A DNA stretch of 14,257 nucleotides from an uncultured Clostridia bacterium. GTDB taxonomy: Bacteria > Bacillota > Clostridia > Peptostreptococcales > Anaerovoracaceae. The stretch spans positions 1 to 14,257 of the forward strand of contig CALBZG010000162.1 in the NCBI GenBank assembly GCA_937889655.1. The letters are read 5' to 3'. This document shows positions 1 to 6,687 of the stretch, in pieces. Below the pieces are notes generated by a model. It did no database searches. It saw only the letters and a program-made list of their open reading frames with translations, and had not been told where the DNA came from. The position numbers were made by a program, and so were the translations under genes. Each line of letters begins with the position of its first letter. Position 1 is the stretch's first letter.

Positions 1-41
1 GGCAGCGGAGTGATGATTTTCGGCAATGAGTCTCTCAGCAT
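1..41 (-). CDS. Start of a sigma-54-driven gene, probably a class III (GabT-like) aminotransferase (partial)
   Basis: An ATG at 39-41 (complement) follows a perfect AGGAGGT ribosome site (48-54) by 6 bases and opens a frame that runs off the left edge. It reads MLRDSLPKIITPLP. The pattern 'LPK-I-x-T-x-LP' resembles the N-terminus of class III PLP aminotransferases of the 4-aminobutyrate type, which often begin LPKIVTxxPGPK. A decayed copy of the same start at 6607-6675 goes on as QLTGLKTQAL, which fits the next part of that signature (PGPKxxxL). The gene is certain as a translation start. The family call rests on about 14 residues plus the remnant and is an inference. It lies downstream of a sigma-54 promoter, which fits a role in amino-acid or amine catabolism. 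Confidence 0.5.
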   Translation of the reverse strand, partial: MLRDSLPKIITPL

Positions 42-92
42 TTTTTTACCTCCTAATTGTGTTGTACCGTTTTGGTGCTTTGTGAAATAGTT

Positions 93-152
93 TAGTGTAG
101 TGTGTAGTAGTGTAGTGAGTAATAGTGTAGTGAGTAATAGTGTAGTGTAGTG
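93..152. repeat. Four tandem 15-bp repeats in the 5' leader of the left-edge gene
   Basis: On the plus strand the unit is TAGTGTAGTGAGTAA. Units at 108-122 and 123-137 are identical. Those at 93-107 and 138-152 match the unit apart from a few bases near their 3' ends. The core word TAGTGTA (TACACTA on the transcribed strand) occurs seven times, starting at 93, 108, 123, 138, 143, 148 and 166. The array lies between the predicted sigma-54 transcription start (about 184) and the ribosome site, so it would be in the mRNA leader. The homologous leader at 6688-6730 has the core word only once (6726). Confidence 0.85.
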
Positions 153-194
153 TAACAGTATGGTTTAGTGTAACCAAGTATCGCTTATATATTT

Positions 195-210
195 AGCAAA
201 TTCTGTGCCA
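195..210 (-). promoter_or_regulatory. Sigma-54 (-24/-12) promoter of the left-edge gene
   Basis: The complement reads TGGCACAGAATTTGCT, matching the RpoN consensus TGGCAC-N5-TTGCW, with exactly 10 bases between the invariant GG and GC. Transcription would start near 184 and run leftward through the repeat leader to the ATG at 41. The same element recurs at 6755-6770, followed by the same downstream sequence, which makes chance unlikely. Promoters of this type need an enhancer-binding activator. I cannot identify its binding site with confidence. Confidence 0.8.
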
Positions 211-236
211 ATTGTTTTAATATGTATTATATTAAC

Positions 237-272
237 ATAATAAAACAGAGGTTAATACCTCTGTTTTATTAT
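237..272 (-). terminator. Terminator of the nrdD-nrdG operon
   Basis: A perfect 16-bp stem (237-252 with 257-272) closes a 4-base loop just past the nrdG stop codon. The core is ACAGAGGT/ACCTCTGT with flanking A/T pairs that supply the U-rich 3' arm. It separates nrdDG from the sigma-54 promoter that follows in the same direction. Confidence 0.88.
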
Positions 273-282
273 GCAAACACGA

Positions 283-807
283 TTATAATCTTTCACATAG
301 AGTCATTTCTCCTGTGCTTCGAGTCGCTTTGACATTTATTGTGCGCTGGTTTCTGGAGCCTTTGAATTGTAGAGTCAAATCTCGTTGAGATAGCATGAAA
401 GGGCCGTCGATAAGATAATCCGTGAGCTCTAGCAATTCTCCAATGGCCGGATTAAATAATTCCATTTCAAGCAGATATTCATAAGTATAGCCGGTAAATA
501 TGACGAGATTCAATCCTCTTTTTTTTATTTCTTTCCCCAGCTCCAGGAATCCTTCTGCCTGGCACATGGGCTCTCCGCCTGAAAAAGTCACACCCTGTAA
601 AATCGGGTCCTTATCGATTTCGGTCAGCAATCTTTGCACGGAGCATTCATATCCTCCGTCGAAATCATGCGTGGTTTCATTGTGGCATCCCTCGCAATGA
701 TGGGGGCATCCCTGAGCAAAGATGACAAATCGTATGCCTGGTCCATCTACGATCGACTCACGCACGATTCCTGCTATTTTTAATTTTGTACTTTTTCCTC
801 CGCTCAT
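283..807 (-). CDS. nrdG: Anaerobic ribonucleotide reductase activating protein (radical SAM)
   Basis: NrdG is a radical S-adenosylmethionine enzyme that generates the glycyl radical on NrdD in anaerobic dNTP synthesis. The protein is 174 aa, normal for the family. The CxxxCxxC cluster motif (CPHHCEGC, cysteines 34, 38 and 41) binds the 4Fe-4S cluster, and FSGGEP (about 75-80) is the SAM-contacting glycine-rich motif. DGPGIR near residue 22 and the C-terminal GSRNQR are also typical. It starts 14 bases after the nrdD stop, so the two are co-transcribed. The frame can also start at a GTG (808-810), but the ATG at 805-807 sits 6 bases after GGGGA and is preferred. Family members often begin at the following K-I-A-G-I, so this copy has an N-terminal extension of about 8 residues, with an unused GGAGG inside it. 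Confidence 0.96.
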   Translation of the reverse strand: MSGGKSTKLKIAGIVRESIVDGPGIRFVIFAQGCPHHCEGCHNETTHDFDGGYECSVQRLLTEIDKDPILQGVTFSGGEPMCQAEGFLELGKEIKKRGLNLVIFTGYTYEYLLEMELFNPAIGELLELTDYLIDGPFMLSQRDLTLQFKGSRNQRTINVKATRSTGEMTLCERL

Positions 808-821
808 CACCGGTCCCCGAT

Positions 822-3185
822 TCAGTTTTCTCTGGTTTCTTCCAGACTTTCCAATCCGTCGGATAATGAATGTCTTACCCTGTCTTTCACTTCTTGCTGC
901 TTTGCATTGTTGAAACGATCCATCGTTCCAACAAGATATCCTGTTATCCTGCGGATCCTCTCGAATTTTTCATCATCATCATCTTCTTTTCTACCGCAGC
1001 AAGGGCATTCGTTATCGATGATCCCGGTAAATCCACATACAGGATCCCGATCGATCGGATGGTTGATAGAGCCATATCCGACGCCTGCTTCTTTCATGGC
1101 TCGAACGATCGCTTCAAAGGCATCAAGATTCTTGCATGGATCGCCGTCCAGTTCCACATAAGTAATGTGGCCGGCGTTGGCCAAAGCATGATATGGTGCT
1201 TCTATTTTGATTTTATCAAAAGCGTTTATAGGGAAATTTACCGGAATATGGAATGAGTTGGTATAATACTCTTTATCCGTTATTCCTTCAATGCTGCCGT
1301 ATCTTTTCCTGTCCATCCTAACAAAACGGCCTGAAAGTCCCTCAGCAGGAGTCGCTAAAAGGGTATAGTTGAATCCTGTTTTTTTGGACGCCTGATCAAG
1401 TCTCTTCCTCATATAGCCAACGATTTCAAGACCCAGGGTCTGGGCGGCTTTTGATTCACCATGGTGCTGTCCGGTAAGAGCCTTCAGACATTCTGCAAGT
1501 CCGATGAATCCCAATGATAAAGTACCGTGCTTCAGCACTTCAGCCACACTGTCTTCTGGTTTAAGTTTGTCTGAATCGAGCCACAATCCCTGCCCCATCA
1601 GGAACGGGAAGTTTTTAACTTTTTTGGCCGCCTGGACTTTATATCTTTCCATGAGCTGGTCGATGCAAAGATCGATTTTCCTATCCAGATCCTCAAAGAA
1701 TATATCGATGTTTCCATTGGCTTTGATAGCGATGCGTGGAAGGTTGATGGAAGTAAAACTTAAATTGCCACGGCCGCCTACTACCTGTCGATCCGGATCG
1801 TATACATTTCCGATGACCCTGGTGCGGCATCCCATATATGCAACTTCTGTATCCGGGTTGCCTTCTTTGTACAATGCTTTATTATAAGGAGCATCGATAA
1901 AAGAGAAGTTCGGGAAAAGCCTTTTCGCCGATACCTTGCATGCCAGTTTGAATAAGTCGTAATTTGGATCTCCGGGATTGTAGGAGACGCCTTCTTTTAC
2001 TTTAAATATTCCAATTGGAAAGATGGCAGTTTCTCCGTTGCCGAGCCCTGCCTCTGTTGCCAGAAGAATGCTTTCGATGACCAGACGGCCTTCCGGGGAA
2101 GTGTCGGTGCCATAGTTGATGCTGGAGAAAGGTATCTGGGCTCCGGCACGGCTATGCATCGTGTTCAGATTGTGCACAAAAGCTTCCATAGCCTGAAAGG
2201 CTGCTCTTCGGATTTCTAAATCGGCATATTTTTTTGCACGACTTTGAAGCTTTGGAATATCAGTTTCATTGACGATGTCTTTAAGATATTCATATTCTTT
2301 TTCCTTGTAGCCGTTGTCATCTGCCATAACAGGAAACAATCCGGTTTCCTCTTCGATCCGCTTAACAAGAAGAGTTGCCTTTTCAAGACCGTCTTCCAAA
2401 TCATAAAGGATATTAAGTATCTTACCTAAATTCTGGCGATACAGTTTCTTATAGGTCTTCTTGATGCCCACAGCCATGCCATAATCAAAGTTAGGAATCG
2501 ATTGCCCGCCGTGCTGATCATTTTGGTTGGACTGGATGGCTATGCATGCCAGCGCGGCATAACTTTGGATATCATTGGGTTCTCTAAGAAATCCGTGGCC
2601 TGTTGAAAATCCGCCCTTGAACAATTTGATCAGATCGATCTGGCAGCAAGTTGTAGTAAGGGTTAGAAAGTCGAGATCATGGATATGGATATCGCCTTCT
2701 TTATGAGCCTCGGCGTGCTTTGGATTTAAAACGAACATTTCGTTGAATTGTTTCGCACCTTCTGAACCGTATTTGAGCATGGTTCCCATAGCTGTATCGC
2801 CGTCAATATTCGCGTTTTCTCTTTTAATGTCATTATCTTTGGCGTCTTTGAATGTCAAATCTTCATAGACCTTCATCAGACGCGTGTTCATTTCTCGAAC
2901 CCTGCTTCTTTCTGCTCTATACAATATAAACTCTTTTGCTGTGCGGGCATGGCCGTTTTCCACAAGTATTTTTTCAACTGCGTCTTGTATTTCCTCGACT
3001 GTTGGCTTGGCATTGTTTTTTACTTCGTAAAGATATGTCTCCACTTTTTCCGCCAGATTAACTGCCGTTTCTTTATCACGTCCGCCAAGTTGAGATGCCG
3101 CTGCGTAGATTGCATCGGTAATTTTTATAAGTTCGAATTCAACCTCTCGTCCATCTCTTTTAATTATACTTTGAATTTTTCCCAT
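822..3185 (-). CDS. nrdD: Anaerobic (class III) ribonucleoside-triphosphate reductase
   Basis: NrdD reduces ribonucleoside triphosphates to deoxy forms without oxygen, using a glycyl radical installed by NrdG. The 787-aa protein has an N-terminal ATP-cone (about residues 2-95, beginning GKIQSIIKRDGR), which senses dATP/ATP. The catalytic barrel follows, with the Cys-bearing stretch ACIAIQSNQNDQHGGQSIP and a second cysteine in YMGCRTRV. A C-terminal metal site is formed by VCGFTG...ECPCCG (Cys 717, 727, 729/730). The glycyl-radical loop RRITGYLVG puts the radical glycine near 749. The first Cys pair has only one cysteine (VCGF), as I recall for the 'DRDPVCG' type. The start is the ATG at 3183-3185, 7 bases after GAGGAG. 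An upstream in-frame GTG at 3212 has no ribosome site and falls within the regulatory region. Confidence 0.97.
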   Translation of the reverse strand: MGKIQSIIKRDGREVEFELIKITDAIYAAASQLGGRDKETAVNLAEKVETYLYEVKNNAKPTVEEIQDAVEKILVENGHARTAKEFILYRAERSRVREMNTRLMKVYEDLTFKDAKDNDIKRENANIDGDTAMGTMLKYGSEGAKQFNEMFVLNPKHAEAHKEGDIHIHDLDFLTLTTTCCQIDLIKLFKGGFSTGHGFLREPNDIQSYAALACIAIQSNQNDQHGGQSIPNFDYGMAVGIKKTYKKLYRQNLGKILNILYDLEDGLEKATLLVKRIEEETGLFPVMADDNGYKEKEYEYLKDIVNETDIPKLQSRAKKYADLEIRRAAFQAMEAFVHNLNTMHSRAGAQIPFSSINYGTDTSPEGRLVIESILLATEAGLGNGETAIFPIGIFKVKEGVSYNPGDPNYDLFKLACKVSAKRLFPNFSFIDAPYNKALYKEGNPDTEVAYMGCRTRVIGNVYDPDRQVVGGRGNLSFTSINLPRIAIKANGNIDIFFEDLDRKIDLCIDQLMERYKVQAAKKVKNFPFLMGQGLWLDSDKLKPEDSVAEVLKHGTLSLGFIGLAECLKALTGQHHGESKAAQTLGLEIVGYMRKRLDQASKKTGFNYTLLATPAEGLSGRFVRMDRKRYGSIEGITDKEYYTNSFHIPVNFPINAFDKIKIEAPYHALANAGHITYVELDGDPCKNLDAFEAIVRAMKEAGVGYGSINHPIDRDPVCGFTGIIDNECPCCGRKEDDDDEKFERIRRITGYLVGTMDRFNNAKQQEVKDRVRHSLSDGLESLEETREN

Positions 3186-3208
3186 CCCATGTCTCCTCTT
3201 TGCAAAAT

Positions 3209-3224
3209 ACACTATATATAGTAT
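3209..3224 (-). promoter_or_regulatory. NrdR-box-like operator in the nrdD leader
   Basis: ACACTATATATAGTAT matches the NrdR-box consensus acaCwAtATaTwGtgt at all but one of its 16 positions. NrdR is the ATP/dATP-sensing repressor of ribonucleotide reductase genes. The site lies just upstream of the nrdD ribosome site and about 16 bases downstream of the predicted transcription start. NrdR sites usually come in pairs about 31 bases apart. The place for a second box (about 3240-3255) overlaps the -10 hexamer but matches only weakly. Confidence 0.75.
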
Positions 3225-3246
3225 GCGTTTGATTCCCGCATAACAA

Positions 3247-3274
3247 ATTATACGATTAATGCCCTAAAAGTCAA
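3247..3274 (-). promoter_or_regulatory. Sigma-A-type promoter of nrdDG
   Basis: On the complement, TTGACT (3269-3274) and a perfect TATAAT (3247-3252) are separated by 16 bases. Transcription would start near 3240, leaving a leader of about 55 bases that contains the NrdR-like box. Confidence 0.8.
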
Positions 3275-3321
3275 TAGTAACTTTGATGTTTCAATATGTT
3301 TTTTTTGGCACGATGCGGTTG

Positions 3322-3351
3322 TTGACATAATCATTGATTATGTAATATAAA
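3322..3351 (+). promoter_or_regulatory. Distal promoter (P1) of the PepD-like lipoprotein gene
   Basis: A perfect TTGACA (3322-3327) is followed after 18 bases by TATAAA (3346-3351), with an alternative -10 one base closer. The spacer is almost wholly a perfect palindrome, so this promoter is probably controlled by a repressor. Confidence 0.6.
3325..3343. promoter_or_regulatory. 19-bp perfect palindrome, putative operator
   Basis: ACATAATCA-T-TGATTATGT is perfectly symmetrical, with nine-base arms around one central base. It runs from the end of the -35 hexamer of P1 to just before its -10. The odd-length geometry around one base recalls Fur-family (Fur/PerR/Zur) sites, but the arms do not match a consensus I can name. 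The regulator is unknown. Confidence 0.6.
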
Positions 3352-3385
3352 CACCTTGTCTAATAGAATTTATAGTGATTATTCA

Positions 3386-3414
3386 TTGAAATACCTTTAA
3401 GCAGTGTATATAAT
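3386..3414 (+). promoter_or_regulatory. Proximal promoter (P2) giving a leaderless mRNA
   Basis: TTGAAA (3386-3391), a 17-base spacer and a perfect TATAAT (3409-3414) form a strong promoter. Initiation 7 bases after the -10 falls on base 3421, the A of the ATG of the lipoprotein gene. There is no Shine-Dalgarno sequence before that ATG, which agrees with a leaderless transcript. Confidence 0.65.
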
Positions 3415-3420
3415 TGTTCC

Positions 3421-4806
3421 ATGAATAAGATTATAGCCGCAATACTGATAATGATTCTTTCAGTAGCAATGATGACCGGTTGCGACGGTTTTCCAAATGA
3501 AAACAAGGTAGATATCGAACAGTCGATCTACGATGAATATGAGAGCATGATCGATGCTTTTATTGGAGTTGATGAAATATCCGTCGTATCCGACTATTTG
3601 CTTCAATGGGCTCAAAGCTATCAGTTTGATGCTCGTAAAGACCGCTTCAATAATGTCATTGTCCAGCATCCGGCTTCATCCGGTTTGGAGGATGGAAAAC
3701 CGGTCGTGATTGAATGCGGCATAAGCCTACAAGATCTAGAGAATGATTTAAGACCCGTAGCGATAATGTTGACCGCCATGAAAAATCTGAAGGATCACAA
3801 TCAAGTCACATTTTTGTTTGCTCCTTATGAAGGAAGGGACTATGTCGGCGCCAAAGGAATCGCAGAATCCCTCCTGACAGAAATCAAGCTGATCAATTTA
3901 AATACATATGCTCCTAATATGGTCACAGTGTCCGGCGCTGAATCTGCTGTCTATTCTATGTCAAGAAATATAGATTTAGTCGATCCTTCTTATCAGATCG
4001 CCTATGAAATTAAAATCAACGGCCTCACCGGAGGCTATTCAGATATCATAAAAAGTAAAAACCCAAATGCTATAAAAACATTGGGCAACTTCCTCGCTAC
4101 ATGTAAAAGCGGCGGCATGCTTTTTGAGCTTGCTTCTTTCACCGGCGGAGAAAATATCGGTATGTATCCCGTGGCCGCGTCAGCTATAATTGTTATTAAC
4201 CAAAATGATGAGACATCACTGAATAACCGGTTTGAAAAAGCGCTTAAATCATTTCAGGATAACTACAGCGAGTCTCAACCGCAATTCAGCTATACCTTAA
4301 CACAGATCGGCCGTCCTCAAAAGGTGCTTTCACATGCAGATTCCGATCATATAGTCAGTTTTTTATATACATTATTCAACGGCATTTACGCAAAATCGGA
4401 GACTGAAAATACAGTTGCGATATCAAATCTGGGAATGATTAGTACTAGCGAAAGCAATTTTGAAGCATTCTTAACCATGAGAAGTCTGGACCCTGCAATC
4501 TTATTGACTATGCAATCCGATCTTTCTGTGATCTGCAATCTGAATGAGTTTTCCTATAGTATGATTTCAGGAAACGCCGGTTGGAGACAATTGCCGGGAA
4601 AAAGCCTTGCAAAGGAATTTTCTGAGATAACAGGAGTCAAAACAGCAGGCTACTTTAACGAGTCGCAATGCGCTGTTTATCAAGACAGGAATAGGGATAT
4701 AGAGATCATTTCCTACGGTGTTGATTTAGTAGATTGCGAAAAACAATGTAATAACCTGATCCAATATATCGAAACAACGACCCTTTCTGAAGCTCCGGCT
4801 CAATAA
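3421..4806 (+). CDS. Lipoprotein with a PepD-like (M20C) peptidase fold, probably catalytically inactive
   Basis: A signal peptide (MNKIIAAILIMILS) ends in a lipobox with Cys21, so this 461-aa protein should be anchored outside the cell membrane. The rest aligns by eye with aminoacyl-histidine dipeptidase PepD. INGLTGGYSDI (200-210) matches the GLxGGHSG lid motif, LASFTGGENIGMYP (237-250) matches VSFEGGxxxNAIP, and SGNAGWRQLPGKSL (383-396) matches the SGxYPGWxPNPxSPL region. The metal ligands are nearly all gone. The GHLD site reads GIS (100-102), the DEE site reads YEG (136-138), NLD reads NLN (159-161), the HAGLEC site reads FNESQC (412-417), and the last histidine is replaced near 440. Only Glu137 remains. 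This suggests a non-catalytic binding protein. The assignment is from memory of the family, not a search. Nearby nrdDG is divergent and gives no hint of its job. Confidence 0.6.
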   Translation: MNKIIAAILIMILSVAMMTGCDGFPNENKVDIEQSIYDEYESMIDAFIGVDEISVVSDYLLQWAQSYQFDARKDRFNNVIVQHPASSGLEDGKPVVIECGISLQDLENDLRPVAIMLTAMKNLKDHNQVTFLFAPYEGRDYVGAKGIAESLLTEIKLINLNTYAPNMVTVSGAESAVYSMSRNIDLVDPSYQIAYEIKINGLTGGYSDIIKSKNPNAIKTLGNFLATCKSGGMLFELASFTGGENIGMYPVAASAIIVINQNDETSLNNRFEKALKSFQDNYSESQPQFSYTLTQIGRPQKVLSHADSDHIVSFLYTLFNGIYAKSETENTVAISNLGMISTSESNFEAFLTMRSLDPAILLTMQSDLSVICNLNEFSYSMISGNAGWRQLPGKSLAKEFSEITGVKTAGYFNESQCAVYQDRNRDIEIISYGVDLVDCEKQCNNLIQYIETTTLSEAPAQ

Positions 4807-4902
4807 TTCTTAATTTCCTTTCCAAAGCCCTTAAGATTTATTATAATTCTGAACCATATCGATGCAGTTGACTCGTATCTTCAAATTATTCTATTATACT
4901 AA

Positions 4903-4941
4903 AAAAACGGGGTGGCGATCTGAAATCTCCACCCCGTTTTT
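4903..4941. terminator. Bidirectional terminator between the lipoprotein and permease genes
   Basis: AAAAACGGGGTGG (4903-4915) pairs over 13 bp with CCACCCCGTTTTT (4929-4941) around a 13-base loop. The A-tract and T-tract make it work in both directions, serving the two convergent genes. Confidence 0.92.
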
Positions 4942-4982
4942 AAGCATTATTCTTGTTCGCTCAAAATAGAATCTCTGCTAAA

Positions 4983-6455
4983 CTATTGCTGCTCAATATC
5001 TATAGATAATTCTTCTGCATTTGCAGGCACCGGATATCTGGTATATTTCGGGCCGAACATCAGGAAATCCAGTTCTTCCTTCGGCCTAACGCCATATTTT
5101 GAGCGCTGCATAGTATATAGGATCAGACCGAATACGCACCAGCCCCCAACCACGATCCATTCAGGCAGAACAAGACCCGCAGGTCCAAGAGGCTGGAACA
5201 GATAGAGGAAGAATAGACATGTGAAGAATGCTCCGGCTCCTATCAACTTCCAGTTTTTCAATTTGAACGGCCTCTCAAGATCCGGCTCTTTTTTCCTCAG
5301 CTGAATAAACGCTGCTACCACCAGGAAGTAGAATACCATTGTCGCAAACGATGATGCATCAACAAACCAGACCAGCGCTGTCCTGCCCAAGAAAGGAGTG
5401 AACATGCAAAGCCCGGTCACCAATAAAGTCGCTGCTGAAGGTGTTCCGTATTTTGGATGAAGAGTGGAAAAAATCTTTGGGATCATTCCGGTTCGGCTCA
5501 TAGCAAATAAAACTCTGATGGTTCCCATAAAGAATCCATTCCAGCTTGTAAGGATCCCGAGCATACCGATAAGTATCATAAATTTGCCGGCAATTTTGCT
5601 GCCTCCGAAGGCATAAGCAAAGGAATCAGCCACCCCTATAGTTGCTGCGTCTCTGATTTCAGCAGGAGCAGAAAATGCTACACCAAGGATGACTAGCATA
5701 TACCATGCCGCCGCCATTAAAATAGAAAGAATTACGAGTTTTCCAATTTTATTCACAGGAATATCCATTTCTTCTGCAGCTTGCGGGATCACGTCGAAAC
5801 CGACAAACATAGCCGGAACGACGAGCAAAACAGCAAGCATCCCTTTTCCTGTGGTAAATACAGGCACAAGGTGTTCAGTTTCGCCTTTTATAAGTGCCAA
5901 AATGAAGAATATAGTACCTCCGATAACCAGCAGGAACGTTGCCAGTGTCTGAAATAGGGCTCCGCCTTTTGTGCCCCTATAGTTAATAACTCCGATAAAA
6001 AAAGCACCGATCGAACCGAATATGATCCAGGTCGCATATACATCAAATCCGCCTACCGTCCAGATATATCCTGCGAGGGGAATTTCGAAAATATATGAAA
6101 TGGCCATTGAAAAAGCAGGGCCTTCCCAGCATGCTACACCTAGATATGCAAGACAAATGAACCAGCCGCAAATAAACGAGGCATTGTAACCAAGTCCTCT
6201 GAAAGAGTATACCAGACCGCTGCCTGTGCAAGGCAGCATTGGAGTAAGCTCCGAATATACAAGACCAACGCAAATGCACATTACTGTGCCGAAGGAAAAA
6301 GCCAATAAAGCCCCAATGACACCCCCGTCAGCGACCCACTTGCCTCCCAACATGATCCAGCCCCAGCCAATAATAGACCCGAAGCCCAGTGCGAGTACAT
6401 CTCTGAATTTTAATCCTCTAACAAGTTCTGTGCGAACAACTTTACTTTCGCTCAT
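4983..6455 (-). CDS. APC-superfamily amino-acid/amine permease
   Basis: This 490-aa membrane protein has about 12 hydrophobic segments. The first carries GFGSIIGWGW (24-33), the broken-helix substrate motif of the amino acid-polyamine-organocation family. FVGFDVIPQAAEEM (217-230) is the equivalent TM6 region. Such proteins import (or exchange) an amino acid or amine, driven by an ion or substrate gradient. The exact substrate cannot be read from the sequence. The ATG at 6453-6455 follows AAAGGAG. I found no convincing sigma-70 promoter in front. The best promoter is the sigma-54 element at 6755-6770, placing a long leader of about 290 bases with a gene remnant ahead of it. The shared promoter module suggests co-control with the likely aminotransferase at the left edge, so a substrate such as GABA or another amine/amino acid is a reasonable guess. 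Confidence 0.88.
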   Translation of the reverse strand: MSESKVVRTELVRGLKFRDVLALGFGSIIGWGWIMLGGKWVADGGVIGALLAFSFGTVMCICVGLVYSELTPMLPCTGSGLVYSFRGLGYNASFICGWFICLAYLGVACWEGPAFSMAISYIFEIPLAGYIWTVGGFDVYATWIIFGSIGAFFIGVINYRGTKGGALFQTLATFLLVIGGTIFFILALIKGETEHLVPVFTTGKGMLAVLLVVPAMFVGFDVIPQAAEEMDIPVNKIGKLVILSILMAAAWYMLVILGVAFSAPAEIRDAATIGVADSFAYAFGGSKIAGKFMILIGMLGILTSWNGFFMGTIRVLFAMSRTGMIPKIFSTLHPKYGTPSAATLLVTGLCMFTPFLGRTALVWFVDASSFATMVFYFLVVAAFIQLRKKEPDLERPFKLKNWKLIGAGAFFTCLFFLYLFQPLGPAGLVLPEWIVVGGWCVFGLILYTMQRSKYGVRPKEELDFLMFGPKYTRYPVPANAEELSIDIEQQ

Positions 6456-6558
6456 GAAAAAACTCCTTTCAATTGTTCAAAATAAAATATTATTGAATTC
6501 GTTCACTAATCCCGTTTGGCCCGATTTGTTTGAATTAATAGAAATAAATTACCAATTA

Positions 6559-6574
6559 CGGAAATATATTTCCG
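6559..6574. repeat. 16-bp perfect palindrome in the permease leader
   Basis: CGGAAATATATTTCCG is its own reverse complement. It lies in the leader between the aminotransferase remnant and the permease ribosome site. It may be a regulator site or a chance feature of AT-rich DNA. It has no loop, so it is a poor RNA hairpin. Confidence 0.4.
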
Positions 6575-6606
6575 CCTGACATAGCTACACCTTATTTTTT
6601 TTGCTT

Positions 6607-6675
6607 TTATGATAATGCCTGAGTTTTAAGCCCCGTCAGCTGTGAAATGGTTTTCGGTATTGAATCGCGCAGTAT
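6607..6675 (-). pseudogene. 22-codon remnant of the class III aminotransferase start
   Basis: Behind an intact AGGAGGT (6681-6687), a frame beginning at an ATA codon reads (I)LRDSIPKTISQLTGLK and ends TQALS then TAA (6607-6609). Codons 2-11 line up with the left-edge gene start (LRDSLPKIIT), and the flanking leader and promoter are also homologous. The ATG has become ATA and the frame stops after 22 codons, so this is a dead copy whose promoter now precedes the permease. A leader-peptide role with a rare start (CTG at codon 2) is possible but less likely. Confidence 0.75.
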
Positions 6676-6687
6676 TATTTACCTCCT

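Noticed and set aside
93..152. Short repeat array considered as a CRISPR
   Set aside because: Units are 15 bp and directly abutting, with no unique spacers of 25-45 bp, and no cas gene is present.
217..235. TTAATAT-N5-ATATTAA inverted repeat upstream of the sigma-54 promoter, considered as an activator site
   Set aside because: Only A/T bases, too close to the -24 element, and not matched in the second module.
3186..3212. Upstream GTG start for nrdD, adding nine residues
   Set aside because: It has no ribosome site and overlaps the NrdR-like box. The ATG at 3185 has GAGGAG at good spacing and gives the usual N-terminus.
4868..4897. TTGACT-18-TATTAT promoter-like sequence pointing at the 4903-4941 hairpin, as if for a tiny RNA
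   Set aside because: The transcript would consist only of the terminator hairpin of the neighbouring genes. The AT-rich spacer makes a chance match likely.
6576..6602. Eight-codon frame (MSGGNIFP) in the permease leader
   Set aside because: Too short to support, and its only ribosome-like sequence (AAGGTG) is weak. It may be decayed gene sequence.
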